A DNA stretch of 6,684 nucleotides from an uncultured Collinsella sp. (GTDB taxonomy: Bacteria; Actinomycetota; Coriobacteriia; Coriobacteriales; Coriobacteriaceae), in contig UROM01000098.1 of NCBI GenBank assembly GCA_900549455.1, positions 1 to 6,684 on the forward strand. The letters are read 5' to 3'. Position 1 is the stretch's first letter; each line of letters starts with the position of its first letter. The notes beneath the pieces are model-generated. The model saw only the letters and a list, made by a program, of their open reading frames with translations, made no database searches and was not told the DNA's origin. Made by a program: the position numbers and the translations under genes. Shown here in pieces: positions 1-6,684 of this stretch.

Positions 1-46
1 AGATGCTCAGGAGTCTCGTGGGCTCGGAGATGTGTATAAGAGACAG
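1..46 (+). other. Sequencing adapter at left contig end (Nextera i7 side)
   Basis: This is not genomic DNA. Positions 13-46 read as the Nextera read-2 transposase adapter, ending in the 19-base mosaic end AGATGTGTATAAGAGACAG at 28-46. Positions 5-12 (GCTCAGGA) are where the i7 index lies and match the N704 index as I remember it. Positions 1-4 (AGAT) match the end of the P7 primer. Translations across it give peptides familiar as adapter artefacts, such as MYKRQ and LLYTSPSPRDS. Any protein model starting before position 47 therefore has a false N-terminus. Confidence 0.97.
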
Positions 47-2569
<2,523 letters not shown>

Positions 2570-2584
2570 GCGTTACTGGGGGAC

Positions 2585-2692
2585 GCGGTTTGGGGCTTTG
2601 CTCGCTACTGCGGACAGTCCTGCTCGCACGAAGGCCACATTAAGTGGCCTTCGGCTCGTGCGGAACTTGTATCGAGCAAAGCCCCAAACCGC
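2585..2692. repeat. Nested inverted repeat (REP/MITE-like) downstream of valS
   Basis: A perfect 20-base inverted repeat pairs 2585-2604 with 2673-2692 (arm GCGGTTTGGGGCTTTGCTCG). Inside it, a second 10-base pair joins 2629-2638 (CGAAGGCCAC) to 2644-2653 around a 5-base ATTAA loop. An overlapping alternative pairs CGCACGA (2625-2631) with TCGTGCG (2656-2662). A further 6-base GGACGC/GCGTCC pair (2581-2586 and 2712-2717) lies outside. There is no T-run after the outer arm, so it is not a standard intrinsic terminator. It starts 16 bases after the valS stop. An extragenic palindrome or small non-autonomous element is the most likely reading; the family is unknown to me. Confidence 0.75.
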
Positions 2693-2793
2693 TCCCATGG
2701 CGGTTACGGGGGCGTCCGCTACCTGCCGGTTAGGGCCACTGGGTTGTGGTCTTGATCTTGCTGCAAGCGGATAAAGGCTGATATTGTCAACGC

Positions 2794-2828
2794 GAGGGGC
2801 TCATTCTTTTTGATGGGCCTCTTTTTCT
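2794..2828 (+). terminator. Intrinsic terminator between valS and folC
   Basis: The segment 2794-2804 (GAGGGGCTCAT) can pair with 2813-2823 (ATGGGCCTCTT) using eight Watson-Crick and three G-T wobble pairs around an 8-base loop, followed by T-rich TTTTTCT at 2822-2828. It would end valS transcription. It stops only 20 bases before the folC ATG and just before its ribosome-binding site, so it may also act as a leaky or attenuating terminator in the folC leader. Confidence 0.6.
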
Positions 2829-2832
2829 GTTA

Positions 2833-2838
2833 TGGGAG
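2833..2838 (+). promoter_or_regulatory. Ribosome-binding site of folC
   Basis: GGGAGA lies 10 bases before the ATG at 2849. It supports that start over the in-frame TTG/ATG at 2810/2813, which fall inside the terminator hairpin. Confidence 0.5.
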
Positions 2839-2848
2839 ACTTTGGGTT

Positions 2849-4192
2849 ATGGCTAAGCGTTCTGGGTCGTATGTCGTTCCTTTCTCGTTTGAGTTGCTTT
2901 CGTTTGATGAGGCTGTTGGGTTGGCTGCCGATACGGGGCGGATTTCTGGGGATGCTGGTCCTCTGCTCGAGACGGTTGTCGATATGCTTGATGAGCTGGG
3001 GCGTCCGGATGAGTATTTTGATTGCATTCAGGTTGCCGGTACCAATGGCAAGACTTCGACTACGCGTTTTTCGGCTGCCATTCTTCGCGGCGAGGGGCTC
3101 AAGACCGCGCTGTATACGTCGCCGCAGCTGGTGCGCTATCCCGAGCGCATGGAGGTTGACGGGCAAGTTGTGAGCGACGATGCCTTTGCCCGTGGCGTTT
3201 CGGCGGCTGTCGAAGCGGGGCGTCGCGTGAATGCGCACCGTGTGGCGGCGGGGGAGCGCGCCTATACCATCACGCCGTTTGACCTGTTGACGGCTGCCGC
3301 ACTTGTCGTGTTTGCCGAGGCCGCGGTGGATGTTGCCGTGCTCGAGGTTGGTATGGGCGGCCGTTGGGACGCCACGAGTGCGACCGATTCCGTCGCCGTT
3401 GCCATTACGGGCATCGGGCTCGATCACACGCGTATTTTGGGCGACACGCTCGAGGCCATTGCGGGTGAGAAGGCTGCGGTTATCAAACCTGGGCGCTTGG
3501 TCGTTTTGGGCGAGGGCACGCACGAGGCGAGCGTTCAGCGCGTGATGGATGCCCGTTGCCGCGCGTGCGGCGTCGTGCCGCTCGTGGTGAGTCACGCTAC
3601 GACTAAGGTGCCGGCGCATGTGGGCGACACGATTGAGTTTAGCTGCACCACGCCTCGAGCCATCTATACGTCGAGTATGGTTAAGCCGGCGTATCAGCCG
3701 CAGAATGCAGCGTGCGCGATTATGCTTTGCGAGGGGTATCTGGGTCGCGAGCTCGACCACGATGCGCTCGACGCCTCGCTTATGGGTTGCCCCACACCGG
3801 GCCGATTTGATGTGCTGGGGACCGATCCGCTCAAGCTGATTGACGCCTGTCACAACCCTCAGAGCTGCGAGAACTTTGTGAGCGCGCTGGACGAGATCGA
3901 TCCGTGCGTGGAGAATCGCCCCACGCTGCTGTGCGCTGCGCTAGCCGACAAGGACGTGGCGGGCATCGTTGACGTGCTGATCCCGGCCTTTCCGCGCGTG
4001 GTCGTGACCCAGACCGATTCCGACCGCGCCCTGTCGGCAGATGAGCTCGCTGGTCTTGTGGACGCCGACAAGCTGGCGGGTGTGTATCCCAGCGTGCCCG
4101 AGGCCCTCGCGGCCCTCGATGCCGCAGACGAGCCTTTCGTTGCCGCCGGCACCATCACCCTAGCCGGCGAAGTAGCGGGGCTGCTCCGTTAA
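2849..4192 (+). CDS. folC: Bifunctional folylpolyglutamate synthase / dihydrofolate synthase
   Basis: Mur-ligase-family enzyme that uses ATP to join glutamate to dihydropteroate (giving dihydrofolate) and/or to extend the polyglutamate tail of reduced folates in the cytoplasm. The 447-residue length is normal for FolC. Visible: P-loop AGTNGKTSTT at 63-72; YTSPQLVRYPERM at 89-101; the FolC signature EVGMGGRWDATS at 166-177; LDHTRILGDT at 191-200 followed by the GEKAAVIK stretch ending at K213; and the start of the C-terminal glutamate-ligase domain with TPGRF at 316-320 and DACHNPQS at 332-339. That last motif is usually DGAHNP, so A-C replaces G-A here; H335, N336 and P337 are kept. The ATG at 2849 was chosen for its ribosome-binding site and for the N-terminal length. 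The first 80 codons use more T-ending and GGG codons than valS does. The valS-folC order is common in Gram-positive bacteria. Whether this copy has dihydrofolate synthase activity, folylpolyglutamate synthase activity or both cannot be read from the sequence. Confidence 0.95.
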   Translation: MAKRSGSYVVPFSFELLSFDEAVGLAADTGRISGDAGPLLETVVDMLDELGRPDEYFDCIQVAGTNGKTSTTRFSAAILRGEGLKTALYTSPQLVRYPERMEVDGQVVSDDAFARGVSAAVEAGRRVNAHRVAAGERAYTITPFDLLTAAALVVFAEAAVDVAVLEVGMGGRWDATSATDSVAVAITGIGLDHTRILGDTLEAIAGEKAAVIKPGRLVVLGEGTHEASVQRVMDARCRACGVVPLVVSHATTKVPAHVGDTIEFSCTTPRAIYTSSMVKPAYQPQNAACAIMLCEGYLGRELDHDALDASLMGCPTPGRFDVLGTDPLKLIDACHNPQSCENFVSALDEIDPCVENRPTLLCAALADKDVAGIVDVLIPAFPRVVVTQTDSDRALSADELAGLVDADKLAGVYPSVPEALAALDAADEPFVAAGTITLAGEVAGLLR

Positions 4193-4206
4193 CCCATCCC
4201 CTCATC

Positions 4207-4273
4207 AGTTGCGGTGAAATACGGACTGTTTTACAAGCTGGAAGCCTGAAACAGTCCGTATATCACCGCAACT
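4207..4273. repeat. Palindromic repeat, family A copy 1
   Basis: The 25-base arms 4207-4231 and 4249-4273 are complementary except for one A-A mismatch (4218/4262), around a 17-base loop. The outer part AGTTGCGGTGAAATA is shared with the element at 5984-6050. The inner part CGGACTGTTT is not shared, yet is fully self-complementary within this copy. There is no T-run after either arm. It begins 15 bases after the folC stop. Confidence 0.85.
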
Positions 4274-4277
4274 CAAA

Positions 4278-4326
4278 AGCAGCCAATTCGGGACGGGGCT
4301 TTTTGGCTGCTCTGTACCCCGAATTG
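4278..4326 (+). other. Two overlapping, mutually exclusive hairpins
   Basis: Hairpin 1 pairs AGCAGCCAA (4278-4286) with TTGGCTGCT (4303-4311). Hairpin 2 pairs CAATTCGGG (4284-4292) with CCCGAATTG (4318-4326). They share 4284-4286 and interleave, so they can only form as alternatives or as a pseudoknot-like fold. A T-run (4300-4304) lies between. This may be a folC terminator with a competing fold, or the remains of two nested repeats. Confidence 0.5.
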
Positions 4327-4345
4327 ACTCGCTTGCCACGAAATG

Positions 4346-4483
4346 GGCCTATCTACTACGTTTTAGCGGTTACCCCTGAACACACCGAGAATTGCAAAAT
4401 CAAAACCGCAGGTAGAATGCTTGTCAGTTTTGCGAAAACACGGGTGTGGTCGACCCGTGCGGGTTAAACGTAGTAGATAGGCC
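4346..4483 (+). repeat. Family B element copy 1: conserved core in an inverted repeat
   Basis: Perfect 18-base arms 4346-4363 (GGCCTATCTACTACGTTT) and 4466-4483 enclose 102 bases. The interior aligns with the element at 5783-5940: GAGAAT (4387-4392), AAAACCGCAGGTAGA (4402-4416), GCTT (4419-4422), CGAAAA (4433-4438) and GTGTGG (4444-4449). An internal stem TTGCAAAA (4392-4399) with TTTTGCGA (4428-4435) presents the conserved part as a 28-base loop. A second hairpin pairs CACGGGT (4439-4445) with ACCCGTG (4453-4459). The right arm is followed by GTTTTTG (4484-4490), so this copy could also terminate folC transcription. No protein is encoded. It could be a structured RNA or a non-autonomous mobile element. 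Confidence 0.8.
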
Positions 4484-4508
4484 GTTTTTGTGGCGAAGTC
4501 TTGGCAGG

Positions 4509-4538
4509 ATGCGGCAAAGGGCTGCCCCTTTGCCGCAT
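4509..4538 (-). terminator. GC-rich hairpin at the 3' end of the M24 peptidase gene
   Basis: A perfect 13-base stem pairs 4509-4521 (ATGCGGCAAAGGG) with 4526-4538 around a 4-base loop, three bases beyond the minus-strand stop codon of the peptidase gene. Position and stem strength suggest transcription termination or protection of the mRNA 3' end. No T-run follows on either strand, so termination by the standard intrinsic mechanism is uncertain. The adjoining palindrome CCTAGTCTAGG (4541-4551) overlaps the stop codon. Confidence 0.5.
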
Positions 4539-4541
4539 TGC

Positions 4542-5630
4542 CTAGTCTAGGCGGATCGGATCGTGGGGGTAGGCGTTGAGAATCTCGACGCCGGTCTCGG
4601 TCACCAGGGCCAGGTCTTCGATGCGGACGCCGGTGCGGCCGGGGAGGTAGATGCCCGGCTCGATGGAGAAGGTCATGCCCGGCTCGATGACCTGCTCGTT
4701 GACGAGTGAGACGTCGCCCGGCTCGTGGTCCTGCAGGCCGATCGAGTGACCCAGGCGGTGCGTAAAGTACCGCCCGTAGCCTGCATCTTCAATCGCATCG
4801 CGCGCGGCGCGGTCCAGGTCGCACATGCGCACGCCCGGTGCGATGAGTGCTTCGGCGGCCTCGTTGGCACGGCGCACGATGTCGTAGATGCGCACCGTTT
4901 CCTCGTCCGGCTCGCCCCAAAAGAACGTGCGCGTCATGTCCGAGCAGTAGTTGCAGCGGCGTCCTCCAATGTCGAACAGTACCACGTCGCCGCGCGTAAG
5001 CACGGTGTCGTCGGGTTCGTGATGCGGGTCGCCGGCATTGGCGCCAAAGCTCACGATGGGCGGAAAGCTGAAGCCCTCGCAGCCGTGATTGCGGTACAGA
5101 GCGAGCATCTGGTCGGAAATCTCGCGTTCCGTCACGCCCTCGTGGACGAGCTTGATGGCGTCGGCCATCACGGCGTCGTTAGCGGCCGAGGACACGCGCA
5201 TGAGCTCCTGCTCGGTGGCATCCTTGTGGGTGCGCGCGGCGGTGACGGCAAAGTCACCCAGGAAAAACTCGCCCGCAGCATGGCGCTCCATGAGCGGCAT
5301 CAAAAAGCCGGAGCGCATGACGGTGTCGATGCCGAGTGGTTTGGTCGGATCGATCTCGCGTGCGATGGCGTCGGCCACGATGTCGGTATCGGTGTGGTAG
5401 GCAACGCGGGCATTGTCATACTCGGGTAGCTGATGCAGTGCGTTGACCAAGATCACGGGCTCGTTTCCGCGTGCGAGCAGCACACCGCAAAAACGCTCGA
5501 ACATATCGGCATAAAAGCCGGTCAGGTAATAGATCGACCATGGGTCGTTTACGAGCAGCTGCGCGCCGGGGTGCTGAGCCTCGAGCGCATCGAGCACGCG
5601 CGCCACACGCTGGTCATCGACATGTGCCAT
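4542..5630 (-). CDS. M24-family metallopeptidase (Xaa-Pro aminopeptidase/dipeptidase type)
   Basis: Cytoplasmic peptidase of the pita-bread fold that likely cleaves peptides next to proline, in peptide turnover. At 362 residues it fits the prolidase/aminopeptidase P-like group. Residues 1-130 resemble the creatinase N-terminal domain (WSIYYLTGFY at 31-40); the catalytic domain follows. All five metal ligands expected for M24 are visible: D220 (VVLFDIGG), D231 (CSDMTRTFF), H295 (HRLGHSIG), E324 (FSIEPGIYLPG) and E338 (VRIEDL). The H203-H204 pair in GDPHHEP is where the proton-relay histidine lies. There is no signal peptide or membrane segment. The start at 5630 has AAAGGA six bases upstream; an in-frame ATG at 5669 would add 13 residues but lacks support. 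It converges on folC and is flanked on both sides by family A and B repeats. Dipeptidase and aminopeptidase P activity cannot be told apart here, so no gene symbol is given. Confidence 0.93.
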   Translation of the reverse strand: MAHVDDQRVARVLDALEAQHPGAQLLVNDPWSIYYLTGFYADMFERFCGVLLARGNEPVILVNALHQLPEYDNARVAYHTDTDIVADAIAREIDPTKPLGIDTVMRSGFLMPLMERHAAGEFFLGDFAVTAARTHKDATEQELMRVSSAANDAVMADAIKLVHEGVTEREISDQMLALYRNHGCEGFSFPPIVSFGANAGDPHHEPDDTVLTRGDVVLFDIGGRRCNYCSDMTRTFFWGEPDEETVRIYDIVRRANEAAEALIAPGVRMCDLDRAARDAIEDAGYGRYFTHRLGHSIGLQDHEPGDVSLVNEQVIEPGMTFSIEPGIYLPGRTGVRIEDLALVTETGVEILNAYPHDPIRLD

Positions 5631-5636
5631 GAAACA

Positions 5637-5642
5637 TCCTTT
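5637..5642 (-). promoter_or_regulatory. Ribosome-binding site of the M24 peptidase gene
   Basis: AAAGGA on the minus strand, six bases before the ATG at 5630. It decides the start in favour of the 362-residue protein. Confidence 0.55.
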
Positions 5643-5655
5643 CACTAGGTTGCCA

Positions 5656-5724
5656 CCATGGTATCCCATGCCCGGCAGTTAGGGACGTTCCTTTTCTGCC
5701 CGCACTTTGGGACACTCCATGGTA
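5656..5724. repeat. REP-like segment flanked by 8-base direct repeats
   Basis: CCATGGTA occurs at 5656-5663 and 5717-5724, enclosing 53 bases. Inside are two related boxes, GGGACGTTCC (5682-5691) and GGGACACTCC (5709-5718, overlapping the second direct repeat), and a short stem GGCAG (5674-5678) with CTGCC (5696-5700). This resembles small extragenic palindromes. Whether the direct repeats are a target-site duplication cannot be judged from one copy. Confidence 0.4.
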
Positions 5725-5782
5725 AGCCTGGCAAGCGCGCAGGAAAAAGGAGTCATAAGAGGCCCGTCCCATATGGGCTGGT

Positions 5783-5940
5783 TTCAAAAGTATGCCGGAT
5801 TACGGGGCTGGACCTGTATTACTTGACCATGAGAATAATCGCGAAATTAAAACCGCAGGTAGACGGCTTATCAAATATCGAAAAATGCCGGTATGGATGG
5901 GGGTCTGCTATTCGGCCCCGTAATCCGGCATAGTTTTGAA
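5783..5940 (+). repeat. Family B element copy 2: conserved core in an inverted repeat
   Basis: The 26-base arms 5783-5808 and 5915-5940 are complementary except for one position (5790/5933), with the arm core TATGCCGGATTACGGGGC. They enclose 106 bases. The interior shares with copy 1: GAGAAT (5831-5836), AAAACCGCAGGTAGA (5849-5863), GCTT (5866-5869), CGAAAA (5879-5884) and GTATGG (5891-5896), at almost the same spacing. CGAAAT (5842-5847) can pair with ATATCG (5875-5880) apart from one A-A mismatch, which puts the conserved part in a 27-base loop as in copy 1. The arms show no similarity to those of copy 1. No T-run follows the right arm. Confidence 0.8.
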
Positions 5941-5983
5941 TTGGCACTAAAGTGGGCACAAGCTAAATACCGATTCCAAGGAT

Positions 5984-6050
5984 AATTGCGGTGGAATAGT
6001 TCCTGGATGCCGGGGTCTTGGCGGAAATCAGGAACTATTTCACCGCAATT
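5984..6050. repeat. Palindromic repeat, family A copy 2
   Basis: The 22-base arms 5984-6005 and 6029-6050 are complementary apart from one position (5994/6040) that would form a G-U pair in RNA. They enclose a 23-base interior. The outer part AATTGCGGTGGAATA matches family A copy 1 at 13 of 15 bases. The inner part GTTCCTG differs from copy 1 but is self-complementary here. The total span, 67 bases, equals that of copy 1. Confidence 0.85.
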
Positions 6051-6108
6051 GAGGAGGGGCGGGGTGGATGGCGGGGTAGCTAAAAGGGCCCCGTCCCAAA
6101 TGAACCAC

Positions 6109-6507
6109 CTAGGCTGGGTCGATGTCCATGCTGGCGATGAGGTCGATGCCCGTGTTGAGGAGGTTGGGGAGCACGATGTCGCCCATGCGGATGGGGGCGT
6201 CGACGACCGCGCCGCGGAGTAGGTTCATGGCTTGAGCGTGGAGCGTCAGCGGGATGGCTTCGGCCGTGCGCACGGGCAGCAGCGCCTCATCGCCGCCGGA
6301 TACAGCCACGGTGGTGGTGAGCACGCGCATGGGGCAGGTGAGTTCCTGGTGTGCGAACTTGTCGCCGCGCGGGCAGTTGTTGCCGGTCACGGAGCGCACC
6401 GCTGCCACGGCACCGTTGGCATCGCGCTCCACCTCTACGGTCAGGAGGCACTCGGACGGGCAGGTGGTGCAGTTGAACTGCAAGGTCTCGGTCACATTCG
6501 TGCTCAT
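6109..6507 (-). CDS. DUF1667 family protein with a four-cysteine motif
   Basis: A 132-residue protein matching the DUF1667 pattern. The N-terminal half carries C13-x2-C16-x3-C20 and then C45 in GNNCPRGDKFA (42-52), a likely iron-sulfur or metal site. LTCPMRVLTTTV follows at 57-68. The C-terminal half ends with the family's PIRMGDIVLPNLLNTGIDLIAS stretch (106-126). The biochemical role is not established. In other anaerobes such proteins often sit beside FAD-dependent oxidoreductase and glycerol-3-phosphate dehydrogenase genes, so a redox accessory role is an inference. The start at 6507 has AGGAGG nine bases upstream. It lies four bases after the stop of the preceding gene, which points to one operon with translational coupling. 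A longer reading from 6573 would run in a different frame through that upstream gene and is unlikely. Confidence 0.85.
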   Translation of the reverse strand: MSTNVTETLQFNCTTCPSECLLTVEVERDANGAVAAVRSVTGNNCPRGDKFAHQELTCPMRVLTTTVAVSGGDEALLPVRTAEAIPLTLHAQAMNLLRGAVVDAPIRMGDIVLPNLLNTGIDLIASMDIDPA

Positions 6508-6511
6508 GGCC

Positions 6512-6636
6512 TTACGCCTCCTCAACGGGGTCGACAGACAGGATAATCTCGCTGACACCCAGGTCGAGTGCACGTTGAATCACCTTTGTCGGCAGCGGAA
6601 AGCTTTCCATGACGCTTGGCTTAAATGCACGGATCT
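6512..6636 (-). CDS. C-terminal 40 codons of an unrecognised gene, cut by contig end
   Basis: The minus-strand reading frame enters at the adapter junction and ends with TAA at 6514-6512. The 40 visible residues start IRAFKPSVMESF and end LSVDPVEEA. Support for it being real: the frame is open to the contig end, codon use resembles the neighbours, and the gap to the DUF1667 start is only four bases, with that gene's ribosome-binding site inside this one's tail. I do not recognise the family. From the usual company of DUF1667 genes an oxidoreductase subunit is possible, but nothing in these 40 residues proves it. The frame must not be read past 6636, where adapter begins. Confidence 0.6.
6517..6522 (-). 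promoter_or_regulatory. Ribosome-binding site of the DUF1667 gene
   Basis: AGGAGG on the minus strand, nine bases before the ATG at 6507. It lies inside the last codons of the upstream gene, which suggests translational coupling and fixes the 132-residue start. Confidence 0.7.
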
Positions 6637-6684
6637 CTGTCTCTTATACACATCTGACGCTGCCGACGATCGCATAAGTGTAGA
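6637..6684 (-). other. Sequencing adapter at right contig end (Nextera i5 side)
   Basis: This is not genomic DNA. Positions 6637-6655 are the reverse complement of the 19-base mosaic end (CTGTCTCTTATACACATCT). Positions 6656-6669 (GACGCTGCCGACGA) complete the read-1 transposase adapter. Positions 6670-6677 are where the i5 index lies; their reverse complement TTATGCGA matches S522 as I remember it. Positions 6678-6684 (GTGTAGA) match the P5 primer. Confidence 0.97.

Larger units (their letters stand above)
4193..4541. other. Convergent intergenic region full of palindromes
   Basis: This 349-base gap lies between the 3' ends of folC (plus) and the peptidase gene (minus). It contains no credible gene. 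In order it holds palindrome family A copy 1, two overlapping alternative hairpins, family B copy 1, and a strong GC hairpin next to the peptidase stop codon. These are listed separately. Confidence 0.8.
5631..6108. other. Intergenic region upstream of the peptidase gene, rich in palindromes
   Basis: This 478-base gap separates two minus-strand genes. It holds the peptidase ribosome-binding site, a REP-like segment with GGGACnnTCC boxes, family B copy 2, family A copy 2 and two minus-strand GGGACGGG motifs. The peptidase promoter should lie here, but I could not find convincing -35/-10 boxes. A 91-codon plus-strand frame across it spans the repeats and is not credible as a gene. Confidence 0.75.

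Noticed and set aside
2810..2848. folC start at the upstream TTG (2810) or ATG (2813)
   Set aside because: These codons lie inside the terminator hairpin without a ribosome-binding site. The added residues are not typical of FolC.
2801..3853. 350-codon minus-strand open frame opposite folC
   Set aside because: It is antisense to a clear, full-length folC with all motifs. The translation is rich in Arg/His/Asn as expected for a shadow frame in GC-rich DNA and shows no recognisable domain.
4207..4483. CRISPR array or tandem repeat
   Set aside because: The repeats are inverted, of two different families, and not regularly spaced direct repeats with spacers.
4346..4483. Retron msr-msd region
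   Set aside because: The inverted arms around a non-coding core prompted the idea, but no reverse transcriptase gene is in the window and none of the retron sequence marks were seen.
4725..5429. 234-codon plus-strand open frame opposite the M24 peptidase gene
   Set aside because: It is antisense to a gene with all five metal ligands intact. The long open frame is a by-product of high GC content.
5658..5933. 91-codon plus-strand open frame in the gap upstream of the peptidase gene
   Set aside because: It runs across the REP-like segment and through family B copy 2, including most of both its arms, so its sequence is dictated by the repeats. No good ribosome-binding site was seen.
6109..6573. 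154-residue version of the DUF1667 protein starting at 6573
   Set aside because: The extra 22 residues lie in a different frame over the tail of the coupled upstream gene. The AGGAGG-supported start at 6507 fits the family better.

Overview
The window looks like one assembled contig (or one long library molecule) whose two ends are not biological. Positions 1-46 and 6637-6684 are Nextera-type tagmentation adapters with index sequences. Genuine DNA runs from 47 to 6636. The GC-rich codon choice (strong preference for third-position C/G), the valS-folC neighbourhood and the general look of the proteins suggest a high-GC gut actinobacterium of the Coriobacteriia. Collinsella is my best guess, but this is inference from memory and not a database match.

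Layout: (1) valS, plus strand, 5'-truncated by the contig end: valyl-tRNA synthetase lacking its first few dozen residues. (2) A 279-base gap holding a large nested inverted repeat and an intrinsic terminator. (3) folC, plus strand, complete: folylpolyglutamate/dihydrofolate synthase. (4) A 349-base gap packed with palindromic elements. (5) A complete minus-strand M24-family peptidase of Xaa-Pro type, convergent with folC. (6) A second palindrome-rich gap of 478 bases. (7) A complete minus-strand DUF1667 protein with a four-cysteine pattern, closely coupled to (8) the last 40 codons of an unrecognised minus-strand gene that runs off the contig.

The four recognisable proteins are ordinary housekeeping or metabolic genes: translation, folate polyglutamylation, peptide turnover, and a small redox-associated protein. 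They do not form one pathway. The unusual content is between the genes. Two repeat families each occur twice. Family A is a palindrome with shared ends (TTGCGGTGAAATA-like) and an inner stem that differs between copies yet stays self-complementary. Family B is a 138-158 base element with a conserved core of about 65 bases (centred on AAAACCGCAGGTAGA) enclosed by long inverted arms. Those arms are unrelated between the two copies but almost perfectly complementary within each copy. The copies are arranged A-B, peptidase gene, B-A. Conserved core plus covarying arms suggests a structured RNA or a structure-selected mobile or extragenic element, and is the most interesting observation here.
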